In this document: piece by piece, positions 54,526-64,000 of the stretch
How positions within the stretch are numbered: position 1 is the stretch's first letter
Layout of the letters: each line of letters opens with the position of its first letter
Source of the DNA: Mesostigma viride
Taxonomy: Eukaryota; Streptophyta; Mesostigmatophyceae; Mesostigmatales; Mesostigmataceae
Assembly (NCBI GenBank): GCA_009746045.1
Contig: RPFO01000312.1
Coordinates: forward strand, 3,239,079-3,303,078
Length of the DNA: 64,000 bases
Direction: 5' to 3'
Notes under the pieces: model-generated
Seen by the model: the letters and a program-made list of their open reading frames with translations, nothing else
Database searches by the model: none
Told to the model about the DNA's origin: nothing
Made by a program: the position numbers and the translations under genes

Positions 54526-55590
54526 GGTTGATGTGGTTCAATGCCTCGACAAGACGCCGCGTCTGGACGATATGCTCCGCATTACATCATCTATCATAGA
54601 AGCTCAAGGTTGTGGCTTCTTTGTATCAACGTTTGACGTTCAGGATGGTGGAGATGAATTGATGTGTCCAGATATTTGGCCATGTACGTTAAAAATCATT
54701 TACATCACGGGTAAGCATTTGTATGAAGTGATATCGAGTTGGATTGCACTGAGAGCCTACATGTAGTGACATACCTGTGTTCAACCTGAGCTAAATAGCA
54801 GCGTACTCCCACATGTTCACTGAACTCCAAATGTTCACCGACTTGATCGAAGGACATTTCGAATATCAAAATGTAATTACCCACATAGAACTGAATTAAA
54901 AATATACATGCAACAATACCAATGATACGATTTCTGGCCTGCGCTGGCTGTCTCTTTGATAAGGTTGATGCTGGTGATTTGAAGAAAGACGCATCTGAAT
55001 CTGAGTCATCTCATAACAACATGTCAGGAGGACCGGCCCTTTCCTGCATTGTCATGTAGGACCTTGTCCAGCAGCTGATCATAAAAAATCGATGCCTAGT
55101 ATGGTACGGATTTTTACTCCATGTCATCCCCTGATTTTTACGCGCCTTGGAAGTTCATTGAGGTAATTTTTCTAGGTTCTTTCCGCACGCGGAGTTCCCA
55201 CTGTCTAGCTCATCGTTTCTTGTAGTTGCGCTGTCAGATCCCTTGCTGCTTTTAACTATCGTCATGGCCTATGCTTCACGCCTGGTATGCCTTATACTAC
55301 TAGCTAATTATGGAATCGCTGTGAATGGACTCAAGGGGTATGGCACCCACCAGCCCTTGTCGTCTCACTGTTTACTGTTAGGACCAGTTAGATTAGTATA
55401 TACTTCTTTCAATCAACCCGAGGATTTATGCTCTGCAGCTCCCTTACAGGGCCACGTGTAATCATTATGATCATTATTAGTTAAGTGAGACCCATGTCAT
55501 AACCAGCATGGCTCATGGGTTCACGCCGGCCATGGCGCACCGTTCTCATATTGGCACCCAGCCATGTCGTTGCTTTCTTTGCTCCGTCAA
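54526..55590. other. Intergenic, convergent 3' ends
   Basis: Between the LRR stop and the CMP-Kdo synthetase stop (convergent genes). AT-richer, no recognised coding. A CTTACAGGGCCACGTGTAATCATTATG stretch near 55440-55470 resembles a retroposon-type end but is not conclusive. Confidence 0.5.
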
Positions 55591-55596
55591 GTGCAT

Positions 55597-58500
55597 TTAC
55601 GCCATTCCGTGCTTCCTCATCAAGTTCTCAATGCTGGGGATGTCGCTGGGAGAATCCACGCCATGGCCCTCGTGGTCGACGATCACCACCTGGGCACAGA
55701 GGGGCACCCGATGAAAGGTTAATAAACCAATGTTAGAAGGATGAACCAGTGTGGTCTAAAAACCGTGTCAACCCACAGCAAGCTCTCAGCTAGGGACACA
55801 CGTCCATAGAACCTAACAATCCTGGACACAGGTTGGTCACATGCAGATTGAATACCAACACTCAAAGTCAACATGAAAGCAGCCCAGTACACAACAATAA
55901 TCCTAGCTCCTGTGAACAGGGCCAGGGCAGGGTGAGGGCCTGGACAGAAATCTTTCACATTGAGCCATCAAAAGGGAAACTTTATGGATAATAAGCTTGA
56001 CCTAGGAGCGTCTGCCAACCAGGCAGTGTCTCATCTTTCCCTAACTCCTTTCCTGTCCCTCACCTGGACCTTGCAGTCATCCGTGATTTTTTGCCAAGGC
56101 TGCAGCCCCAGGGCATGATGTACCTGGCATACAAAACTAGTAGTTACAGCGAATACACAACTAACAATACTAATAGATTTTAGTAGCTTGACATACCAGG
56201 CCCTCATCTATTTGTTGTCTGAATCAATTGCTCTTATTCTCATTCTTACTATCATAAGCATCGGCCTCTCACCTTGATCTTGTACCCATTCTCCACAACC
56301 TTGAGCTGCTCCAGGTCCTCCTGCATCTGCAGCGGCGTGGGCGGCATCTTCGGGTACTTGGCGAGGAACTTGCGATCGTAGCACTGCAGGCCGAGGTGCA
56401 GCAGGTAGGGGTGGCTGTCGCTCACCACACCGTCCTTGTTGTGGGGGATCATCCCGCGGCTGAAGTAGATCGCGTACCCGTCCTTGTCAGTGATGCACTT
56501 GACGCGGTTGCGGTCGGTCACCTCCTCCTTCTTGAGGTGCGTGCACGCCGTGCTGTAGACCGCGTCCGGCGAGTCCTGCTCGCGCACGCGAAAGGAACAG
56601 TTTCCAATGGGGGTAGAGTGACCGCGGGTGTGTCAGTAGGCGCAACAACAGAAGGGTCCTACGGGGAGAAGTCACAAGTGAGTTCTGCTCATTCTCACGA
56701 CAAATTTCGGACAGAGCAATCTGGCAGGGGTGTGTTCAGATTACAGAAAAAAAAATCAAGGGATGAAGGGGGCAGCATGTGGCAGCATTGTGTCCCAAAA
56801 AGATGCACATGCGGTAGAATCAGCTCCCAATGGGTGCGAACGCGGTACATTTTTGCCAAACAGGCCAGTCCGGGGGGGTAATGAAATGAATGCTGTCCTG
56901 TGAAATTTAAAAAACTGAGGGTCGAACACATGGTGGCAATGCAAAACACTGGAGACATGGACTTGCCTTCAGCGCCCTGCCATTGGCGTTAATTCCCACT
57001 ATTTCCACATCCACAAACACAAACAGATGGATGCTTGCCTTTAGCGCCCTGACAACAGCATTGACAATCCCTAACGCGCACCACTGCTAGACTAAGCTAC
57101 ACACCTTGCACGGTACAGTGGCGCCTGGACGGCAACCATCTCACTTGCCTGCAGCGCCCGCACGACGGCGTCAATGATCTCTGGCTCGATCATTGGCTCG
57201 TCACCCTGGATGTTGACCACAATGTCAAATGTCTTGCTCATGAGGGAGACCGCCTCGTTGCAACGCTCCGTGCCTGGCAGCCGCAACGCAAGACATGCGC
57301 AAGGGCATGCGTGGCATGTGCACGCAGCAAGGGCAGGGACAGAGAATAAGCACATGTGTAAGTAGCGCTCTGTGCCTGGTGGCCACGATGCAAAACATGT
57401 GCAACAGCATGCGTGGCATTAGCACACAGCAAGAAAGAGGCACAAAAGAATCAGCCCATGTGTAAGTAGCGCTCCGTGCCTGGTGGTGCCAACCTAAAAA
57501 CACACGCGCACAGCAAGCAAGACCAGTCAGGAGGCACACAGCACATGCAGACATGAGGCTCGGCACCTTGCATGCGCACGTACGTGACATGACATGGGCA
57601 ATACATTCCTGGCATCTGCAATGCATGTGAGTTGCCACGCACACACGCATCAATTGCCACGCCCACACGCACCCATTGCCACGCCCACACGCACCCATTG
57701 CCACGTCCACACGCACCCATTGCCACGCCCACACGCATCCATTGCCACGCCCACACGCACCCATTGCCACGCCCACACCCACCCATTGCCACACCCACTA
57801 GCACACACTGCCAACAAGCACACACTGTCTCACCTGACGTGCCCCGCACGCACTAACGGGGCGACACAAACACACACGTGTTCCGCACGTGACACCAGTA
57901 GGCGTATGGGGCCACGTTGGTATGGGGCCACGGGCCACACGATAGCTATTACAGACCACCGCCCAGTTTCGGGAACATACACACATTAGAAGAGGCATAG
58001 CTGGTCCGACCGCGTGGACATCAAAAAGAGCAGTCAGTCAGTCAGTCAGGCAGGCAGACAGGGGAGAGTAGGCAAGAATGGCACAGCCCCCTCGAACGCT
58101 TGCACATTTCTAAGCCTCCGTGTGCACCAGCGGGGAGCAGAGCGTGCACGCATGGCCAGCACGGGCCTCCCTGCCTGATGACAGCAGGAAATGGACGGGA
58201 GAGGGATGGAGGTGATAGATGGGAGAGGGATGGAGGTCTCATACATGTCACTTCATTCTACATGCATGCGCTGGAATGTATACAAGAAAGACAATTTTCA
58301 ATGCACTCAAGATATAAAAAAATCAATGGTGATGGCTGTGTGGTGTGTGGTTAAGGGTGTGTACGGTAAGATATGATGCCTGCACGTGGCCCATGCCTGT
58401 GTGGGCACCAAGTTCATGCTCATGCCTTATACATGCCAGCGTACCGTTGGGGCAGGACTCGCTAGTCATGACCACCTCCGCGCCAAACTCGCGACACTTG

Positions 58501-60157
58501 GCGGCGATGCGCTCGTCGTCAGTCGCCACGACTGTGAGAAAAGAAACAAACATCACTTGTTCAGGGTTGGATTGTGAAAATGTTGAAAAGGACGGGAGGG
58601 CATCAATCTAAGTAAGGGAAGCGTAACCCAGGGTAGGTAAGAAAGAATGGATGATACTCAGCGGTGGCAGCACCAAAAGCAGTTGGAGCAACAGAAACCC
58701 GGTTGTGCAAGGCTACACAACAAGCTTGCTGTCAAGAGCCATGGCAGCAAACCAAGGCAGTTGAGAAAACAATACTTACTTAACAAATTGCGTAGTTTTT
58801 TCTTAGATGTTGAAAGAGGACAGACTGCCAGCCATTAGATGAAGAAACTGCCAGGCATTTAAAGATGGACACGGTTAAATATACGGCAAGGGGAAGACAA
58901 GCAGGGCAGCATTCCCCATTGACTCCATGGCCGACAGGGGCAACAGAGACAAGAACCATTCTTGATGTTTTCAGATGTGGTCATGTGCTTAAATGCAGGA
59001 ACCTACCCATGTCAGACAATACACAGAAGGGGGCGGGAGAGGGGCAGGAAATGATCAGACCATGGGGGAGGCTTAGCCCTGCCGCTAGCAGGCCTTTCAG
59101 GCTTCCAGCTAACCAGCTCTAGAATGTGCGGCAATGGTGCATGGCCAAGTGTGAGCTATGCTGCCACCCACCCACGGTGTCCAGCGTGGTAGCCTTCTTG
59201 GCTTGTTCGTAGGTCCACTGCAAGGAGCAAGGATTCAACAAGGATCAAGGATGCAGGGGAAATAAGGCATTTGTGATTAGTGCGAGCTGATTCAAGCAGA
59301 ACTACGTTATAGTTTTTATAGTATAGGTAATGTTGTTTTGCATGACCCACAGAATAGGGCTTGTCATTCTGTCAAACATACTACCTGTGCTATCAATCAA
59401 GCTAGTACCTGCAACCGCATCTGGTCAGCCAAGTAGGCTTTGATAGTTGAGGACAGACTTTTTGTTCCAGGAATCACCCTGAATTTCTGGCTTAACGGGC
59501 TATAGCAGGTTATTACAATTTGCGAGGCTGTCACCGCTGATGCGCAGACCACGTTACGCTAGGATGAAAGCAGTTCCTCGGAAGACGTACACACATATAT
59601 TTACTGGGGGCACTCAAAAACCGACATCGTACCTAGCCTATGTTTAAGCTCTACTGTTCATGGCAGGCCGACTGAAGCGTCGACTTCAAGCTTAGCACCC
59701 CAAATAAATCGAAAATCGTCACACTGTCACTGCACGACATCGAAAATGACTTCTCAATCTGTACAGGTTATCAGCTCAAAATAAGCGCCATGGTGCTTGG
59801 CAATTCGCTAAAAAAGATAATGCTGCAGCCCAAGGCCAAGAAACTGCACACCCTCCAGCGCCTGCTATTATATGCCAAAATGCTCATGAAATGTCAATTA
59901 GAGAAACACTGATGAGCGCACATGATGCATTCAACCAGCCATACCTGAATCATGGGCTTGCCTAGGATCTCCACCAATGGCTTGGCCGGAAATCGCGTGG
60001 ATTTATAACGCGCGGGAATGACACCCACAACGCGGGTGCGCTTTCTCGGGCCACAAAGGCCCGTGCGCGTGGCCACAAGGCCAGCCGCGGCAACGGCGGC
60101 AGCCACAAGGGCAGCACCGACGACATTGTTCTTGGAGTCCGACGACATCTTTGACAA
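55597..60157 (-). CDS. KDSB: CMP-Kdo synthetase (3-deoxy-manno-octulosonate cytidylyltransferase)
   Basis: Seven exons in agreeing phases: 60157-59945, 59217-59172, 58531-58445, 57273-57149, 56575-56273, 56123-56064, 55689-55597; 308 residues, or 288 if the 60-nt sixth exon is skipped. Residues about 12-32 form a hydrophobic anchor (VVGAALVAAAVAAAGLVA), as in plant KDSB. Catalytic landmarks: VVGVIPARYKSTRFPAKPL (nucleotide binding), DTVVVATDDERI, TSESCPNGTERC, VVNIQGDEPMI with the metal-binding Asp, GYAIYFSRGMIP, YLLHLGLQCYD, then DHEGHGVDSPSDI. It joins CTP and Kdo to CMP-Kdo, the donor for Kdo in rhamnogalacturonan II or in algal scales and thecae. The intron after exon 4 begins GCAAGT (GC-AG). 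The extra 20 residues of exon 6 fall between GYKIK and VVIVDHEGH, where the family has no insertion. Confidence 0.95.
56064..56123 (-). other. KDSB: Possible cassette exon 6 of KDSB
   Basis: 60 nt, phase 0 to 0, flanked by CCAG acceptor and GTGAGG donor. It encodes 20 residues (VHHALGLQPWQKITDDCKVQ). Leaving it out gives a 288-residue protein with the normal GYKIK-VVIVDH junction, so skipping keeps the frame and the family length. Confidence 0.6.
56955..57075 (-). repeat. Two echoes of the 3' edge of KDSB exon 4
   Basis: 56960-56992 and 57032-57072 repeat the junction at 57139-57182 (codons for IIDAVVRALQ plus the GCAAG donor). Each copy has CTTGCCTNNAGCGCCC, so the unusual GC donor has been copied as well. 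Confidence 0.8.
57355..57490 (-). repeat. Two echoes of the 5' edge of KDSB exon 4
   Basis: A roughly 105-bp unit containing the acceptor and first codons (CCAGGCACGGAGCG on the coding strand) occurs at the true exon start (57255-57358) and twice more (57358-57465 and 57466-57495, the last partial). Together they form a tandem array that includes the acceptor site. Confidence 0.85.
57645..57805. repeat. CCACGCCCACACGCACCCATTG minisatellite
   Basis: About seven units of 22 bp in the intron between KDSB exons 3 and 4. Confidence 0.93.
58560..59165. other. KDSB intron 2
   Basis: No gene or repeat array recognised in this intron; short plus-strand frames lack domains. Confidence 0.6.
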
Positions 60158-60650
60158 ACTAGCCCGTAAACAATGCTGGTGAGAGAGGTTGGCAAAAAGG
60201 GTTTCCGGAAGACTGTCTAACAGCTTTTAGCTGCACGCGCTCGTCTCTCCCCTGGCTCGACTCGATGTGCTGGCACGCACCCGCAGCAGGCGGGATGACC
60301 CGCGTGGCAGTGTTCCGACTTTCAGGTGTAATTATGTACAGTCATTCACGCCTTAAGTTAGGTTGGCGTAAGTTGTGTTCACGCCTTTAGTTGGGTCGAA
60401 TAGAAATTCGGCGTTTTGAGTTCAAAGTAGTTCAGAATAGTATGAAAGTGTCATTAGTTCAAATTAGTAGAATGAATGAGAGTTATTCACGCCTTAAGTT
60501 GGGTTCACGCCTTCAGTTAAGTTGGCTGACCCCTCATAAACCTCGAACCCAACTTAAGGCGTGAATGACTGTACTTTGGTCTGTGGGACATGGCAGCAGA
60601 AGCGACAGAAGCGCCGAAATGACACGCTCCCGGGCGGGCGCCATAAAATT
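60158..60650. other. KDSB upstream region
   Basis: Probable promoter and 5' untranslated region of KDSB. It contains a family of related phrases, TCACGCCTTAAGTTNGGTTG, at 60346, 60380, 60487 and 60507, and an inverted copy at 60548-60570. This might be a small inverted-repeat element; ends are not clear. Confidence 0.4.
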
Positions 60651-60978
60651 GAGTCAACACCGCTGGCCAAGGCCGGGCCCGCCGGGCGGCGACTAGGCCG
60701 GGCTGGGACCACTAGGTCGTCCAGCAACATCTGGGTGTAGTTCGTGACAGGTTTCCCTACCCTTTTGGGAATGCCCTCGGGGCCAGGCCAGGTCAGAATG
60801 TGTCGCCCTGGCTGGCCAAGCCGCTGGGGGCCGGCCAGACCAAGGGCCGTGTCGACCTAGTGGCTGGTGTCCTACAAATGCTATCCTACGCTGCCTAATC
60901 TCGTCCGAAATACGAGGCATGCCATGATACAAAGACTCTGATGACGGGCGCTCTGAAAAACCTACGTTAAGGACCTGT

Positions 60979-61086
60979 AAGGTAGATAGATTAGACCGGT
61001 AGGAATGTTTGCACCCATCCATCCATCCATCGGGGTTAATGCTCCGTGACTCCCCAACGGGAGCACGAGTCTAATTAATTAATTAA
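60979..61086 (+). mobile_element. 108-bp retroposon stub with 12-bp target duplication
   Basis: 3' untranslated fragment of the CAAC-hairpin family (ACCGGTAGGAATGTTTGCAC, CCAT microsatellite, hairpin, AATT tail) inserted in the older LINE. Perfect 12-bp duplication TTAAGGACCTGT at 60967-60978 and 61087-61098. The uninterrupted version of the target is seen in the related LINE at 39890-39915. Confidence 0.88.
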
Positions 61087-61492
61087 TTAAGGACCTGTCG
61101 GAGCATCCTGTAAACCGTGCCGTCTAGCCTAGCTGCCAGTCAGTTTGGGTGTGAGTGTCCACGCCTCGGCGCCATACGAGAGCACCGTGAGGACGAGGAC
61201 CTTGAAGAGCATGCATGCGCTTGCGGTGCTCGCCCAGGCCCTTCGAGCGCCAGTAGGTGTTGAGCGAACGGAGCTTGGCCCAGGAAAGGCCGATGCGGGT
61301 GTCCACATCGTCGGCAGTGTCAGGAAGCCAACTCCCCAACAGCTTGAAGCGGTCGCGGAACGGGACCTCCGTCCCATCGAGCAGGCGCGGCAGCGGTGGT
61401 GTACTGGAGGCCCCAATCACCATCGCCTCAGTTTTGACACTAATCTCCAGCCCCACCGCCCTGGCCTCCAAGCCCAGATACTTCCAGCCAGG

Positions 61493-62047
61493 TGTTACGT
61501 CCTAAACCTCTACCGCCACCTCTACCTCTACCCGGCCTAATGCTACCTAAACTAGTAAGGCCGCCTCTAGTTAAACCCCTAGCGAAAGACGAACGAGACG
61601 GTCCAGATCTCAATGCATTTACGTATGTGCTACTATAATACGCCATAAGCCATTTACACAAACCCGTTTACTCCAGGAATAGAGGAAGGAAACACAACTA
61701 CACTGCCATGACCCAAGCCTATATGTGTTAATTCATTTAACCGACACGCCGAGTGCCAACACGAGGGGTAGAACGTGCACTAATGATCACCAACGGTCCA
61801 GCATGCTCGGGCCGACCTGGCCCTCGCCTACAAATGTACAGATGCACGCTGGTCCACTACATTCTGCCCGAAGGATAAGGACCACTAATAAAGTACGCGG
61901 CGCGACGCCCAAAAGCATCCAATGCACCACAGTACTGTTACGAGGGCAACAGTGTCCCAGTACAATCTACACGTAAACCTAGGAACGACCGAGGCAAAGG
62001 ACCTAATTTACGTCCGTAACTACAACGAATTGTTACGCGACGTAACA
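61493..62047 (-). repeat. Solo LTR of the 5358-15710 family
   Basis: 555 bp on the minus strand, TGTTACG...GTAACA ends, clearly related to but more diverged than the paired LTRs. Perfect 5-bp duplication CCAGG at 61488-61492 and 62048-62052. It sits in the LINE RT region, shortly after the YADD block. Solo LTRs arise by recombination between the two LTRs of a full element. Confidence 0.93.
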
Positions 62048-63250
62048 CCAGGTCTGAATGTGCTCGGGGCTCTCGATGAGGGTGGTGTCATCCGCATAAA
62101 TCAGGTCGGCAAGGCGGTAACCAGGTCTAACCCCGCCGTGCTCTTTCACGTTAAGGATGTCCAAGCCTGGCTCGAACCCCTTAAGAGCAGTAAAGTGCGC
62201 ACGTGCCCGGCGCATGACGTGATCCACGACAATAATGAACAGGTATGGGGACAGGACACAACCTTGCCACACCCCGGCCACGTGGTGAAGGGGGAATGGT
62301 GGGGTGGTGCCTTCCGCAGTCCGCACTACTGCCTGTGAGCCCTCATACAGCCGGCGAATGGCAGCAATAAACGCAGGTGGCACTCGATCCAGAGCTAGGA
62401 TGGCCCAAAGAGCCTCCCAGAGGACCGTTCAAAGGCCTTGATATAGTCAACAAAAATGAAGACCAGCGGCAAACTGTCGGGGGGAAGGCGCCGCACCTCC
62501 TCCATCAATCGGCGCGCGACAAACACAGCCATGACAGTGTTACGACCACGACGGAAACCCATCTGAGACTCACCCAAGTGTGGGTCCAGCGCGGCGCGGA
62601 GCCTGTGCAGCATCATGCGCGTGAAGACCTTCAGCGCGGCGCTCTGGAGGCAGACACCCCGGTAGTTACCGGGGTCAGCAGCAGAGCCCTTCTTGTACAG
62701 CATGACGCGGATGACCGTCTGCCACTCAGCAGGCGGAGGCTCGTCAGAAAGCAGGACACGGTTGCAGTTCTAACGCCAGCAGAAGATCCCTAACCGCCGG
62801 ATCAGGGGTCTTCAGCAGCTCGGCAGAAAGGTGGTCAGCACCGACCGCCGCATCGTACCGCAGGCGAGCAAGGGCGCCGTCCAGTTCCTTCAAAGTGAAG
62901 AGGGGGACGACGTCGTCAGTGGCAAGGCAGCCCTCCTGCAAGGCCGGGACTTGGTAGTCGGCCGCGGCCGAGGAGGGGGGCGCTGGCGGCGGCGGGGGTC
63001 CGGCAACCCGGCCCGAGGCGGGCGGCCGTCTCGGGGTGAAGCGGCGGAGGGGGGGCGCGAGCCCCACCGGTCAAGGAAACATTGTGGGCCAACCAGCGGT
63101 CAAGGCTGACCGGCGCCGTGCCGTCCCCCGTGTGCTCCACTGGGGTGCGCTGCCGCCGGCCGCCGAGCCGGTCGAGGTGGTACCACATGTCCTTGCCCTG
63201 GTTGCGAGCCTGGCATCTCGTCTTCCTCATCACGGTACAATTCAAAAAAA

Positions 63251-63667
63251 AAAAATTATAACATTATAACGGTACGATAAAGTACGTCTTTATTTGTCCA
63301 TCCTTCAAAAGCGAGCCTTAATACCATACCACTTGCAATTCCACAGAAGAGGTCGAGGGCACAACTTGTCTTTGAGTCTGCAAGGGGCGCGTGGTTCCTT
63401 AAATCCCGTGCTGTGGAATCTCCTTCTCAACATTTCTCAGGTACACTTGGAGGTTCTTTCCTCAAGAAGTCAACCCAGGTAAAGATCTTTCTCTTTATGG
63501 ACTAGGGATGATGTTGGTGATCATTTTTCGTCGTTACAATTGCATGCTGGTTTCGTCCAAACGCAGTCGCGATGACCACTTCCGCAAGGGGTGCTTGCAC
63601 GGTGCACCCACTTTTTATGGTATGGCCGGTACCGCGAATTTGTTCGCGCGGAGAATATTCGCCGCGC
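63251..63667. other. No gene recognised
   Basis: Starts with an A run at 63247. Short frames only. Confidence 0.5.
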
Positions 63668-63900
63668 CACGTCCCCTCAACTAATTAATGAAACACGCAC
63701 TCCCGTTGGGGAGTCACGGAGTCCAGGTCGTGTAAAGCTCTAGCTTGTGGTTAAGCCGTGTGTTCTTCGATTCACGGTGGGTGACGTGCCTCTTCCCCAC
63801 TGGGGGGGGGATCGTTGTCGACCTCTACCACCTGGACCCAGATCGATGGCCTTGTTCTGCATCTTTCTCCGTATTACTCATATCCCTAGCTATAATTTGA
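63668..63900 (-). mobile_element. LINE 3' fragment, CAAC-hairpin family
   Basis: Left end AATTAATG and the ACTCCC-GTTG-GGGAGT hairpin (minus strand: CTCCCCAACGGGAG), then a broken ORF2 C-terminus on the minus strand with the PPSGEE-type tail seen at 19330. Confidence 0.7.
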
Positions 63901-64000
63901 AGTTGAATTGAATTGAATTGAATTGTAACATAACTCCGTTGGGAGTATATGTAGCACATAGCCCAGAGAAGGGGCATATGGCCTATCATACATTCTAAGC
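63901..64000 (-). mobile_element. Start of another retroposon 3' end (cut by window edge)
   Basis: AATTG tail, then AACATAACTCCGTTGGGAGT, TGTAGCACATA and GAGAAGGGGCATATGGC. This matches 37695-37760 and continues past the window. Confidence 0.7.

Larger units (their letters stand above)
60655..63250 (-). mobile_element. LINE with reverse transcriptase, interrupted twice
   Basis: Minus-strand non-LTR element. RT blocks: DHLSAELLKTPDPAVRDLL (about 62850), YKKGSAADPGNYRGVCLQSA, MGFRRGRNTVMAVFVARRLM, VFIFVDYIKAFE, GVWQGCVLSPYLFIIVVD, and the catalytic LIYADDTTLIE (about 62085). After the solo LTR it resumes with LEISVKTEAMVIG, FRDRFKLLGSWLP, TRIGLSWAKLRSLN, and ends with DEIRQRRIAFVGH (about 60890) and a frameshifted tail. 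It has multiple frame breaks. No endonuclease domain is visible, so it is 5'-truncated. Inserted in it: a solo LTR (61493-62047) and a 108-bp stub (60979-61086). Confidence 0.85.

Noticed and set aside
53047-54541. Several long open frames opposite and alongside the LRR gene
   Set aside because: Shadows of a GC-rich coding region; the plus frame at 52492-54525 alone shows the LRR pattern.

Overview
Nuclear DNA of a photosynthetic eukaryote, most likely a green alga. The reasons are genes split by many spliceosomal introns, a plant/algal-type CMP-Kdo synthetase (Kdo is made by plants and by scale- or theca-bearing green algae), a PASTICCINO2-type hydroxyacyl-CoA dehydratase, and a repeat load of chromoviral LTR, hAT and LINE elements. 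The genus cannot be fixed from sequence alone.

Layout. 1-3470: (ATGG)n and (GGGC)n satellite plus a duplicated non-coding module. 3470-17060: a nest in which a LINE 3' end is split by a hAT-like transposon (3767-16875, 8-bp target duplication), itself hit by a small retroposon (3819-4438) and by a 10.35-kb Ty3/gypsy chromovirus (5358-15710, 5-bp target duplication). 17060-20450: LINE debris. 20449-28455: cytochrome P450 gene, minus strand, eight exons recognised, N-terminus not found. 28.5-31 kb: minisatellites and low-information DNA. 30878-33012: two divergent hypothetical genes, one a membrane-anchored coiled-coil protein. 33-43 kb: mostly nested LINE and ORF1 fragments with hairpin and (AATT)n tails. 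43050-50419: complete eight-exon 3-hydroxyacyl-CoA dehydratase gene (minus), including a 19-nt microexon. 52492-54525: intronless F-box-like/leucine-rich-repeat gene (plus). 55597-60157: complete seven-exon CMP-Kdo synthetase gene (minus). 60.65-64 kb: LINE with a solo LTR and a short retroposon inserted in it.

The host genes are not an operon or pathway cluster: the dehydratase acts in very-long-chain fatty acid elongation in the ER, the synthetase activates Kdo for cell-wall or scale glycans, and the P450 and LRR proteins have no assigned substrate.

The most striking signal is in the introns. In all three multi-exon genes the introns contain degenerate or tandem copies of the neighbouring exon-intron junctions, including the splice sites. 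The clearest case is about seven 41-bp units after dehydratase exon 5, each carrying the end of that exon plus its 5' splice site. Second is a shared 3'-terminal signature of the LINE-type retroposons: a small hairpin with a CAAC loop followed by an (AATT)n tail, with 12-bp target duplications at three insertions.
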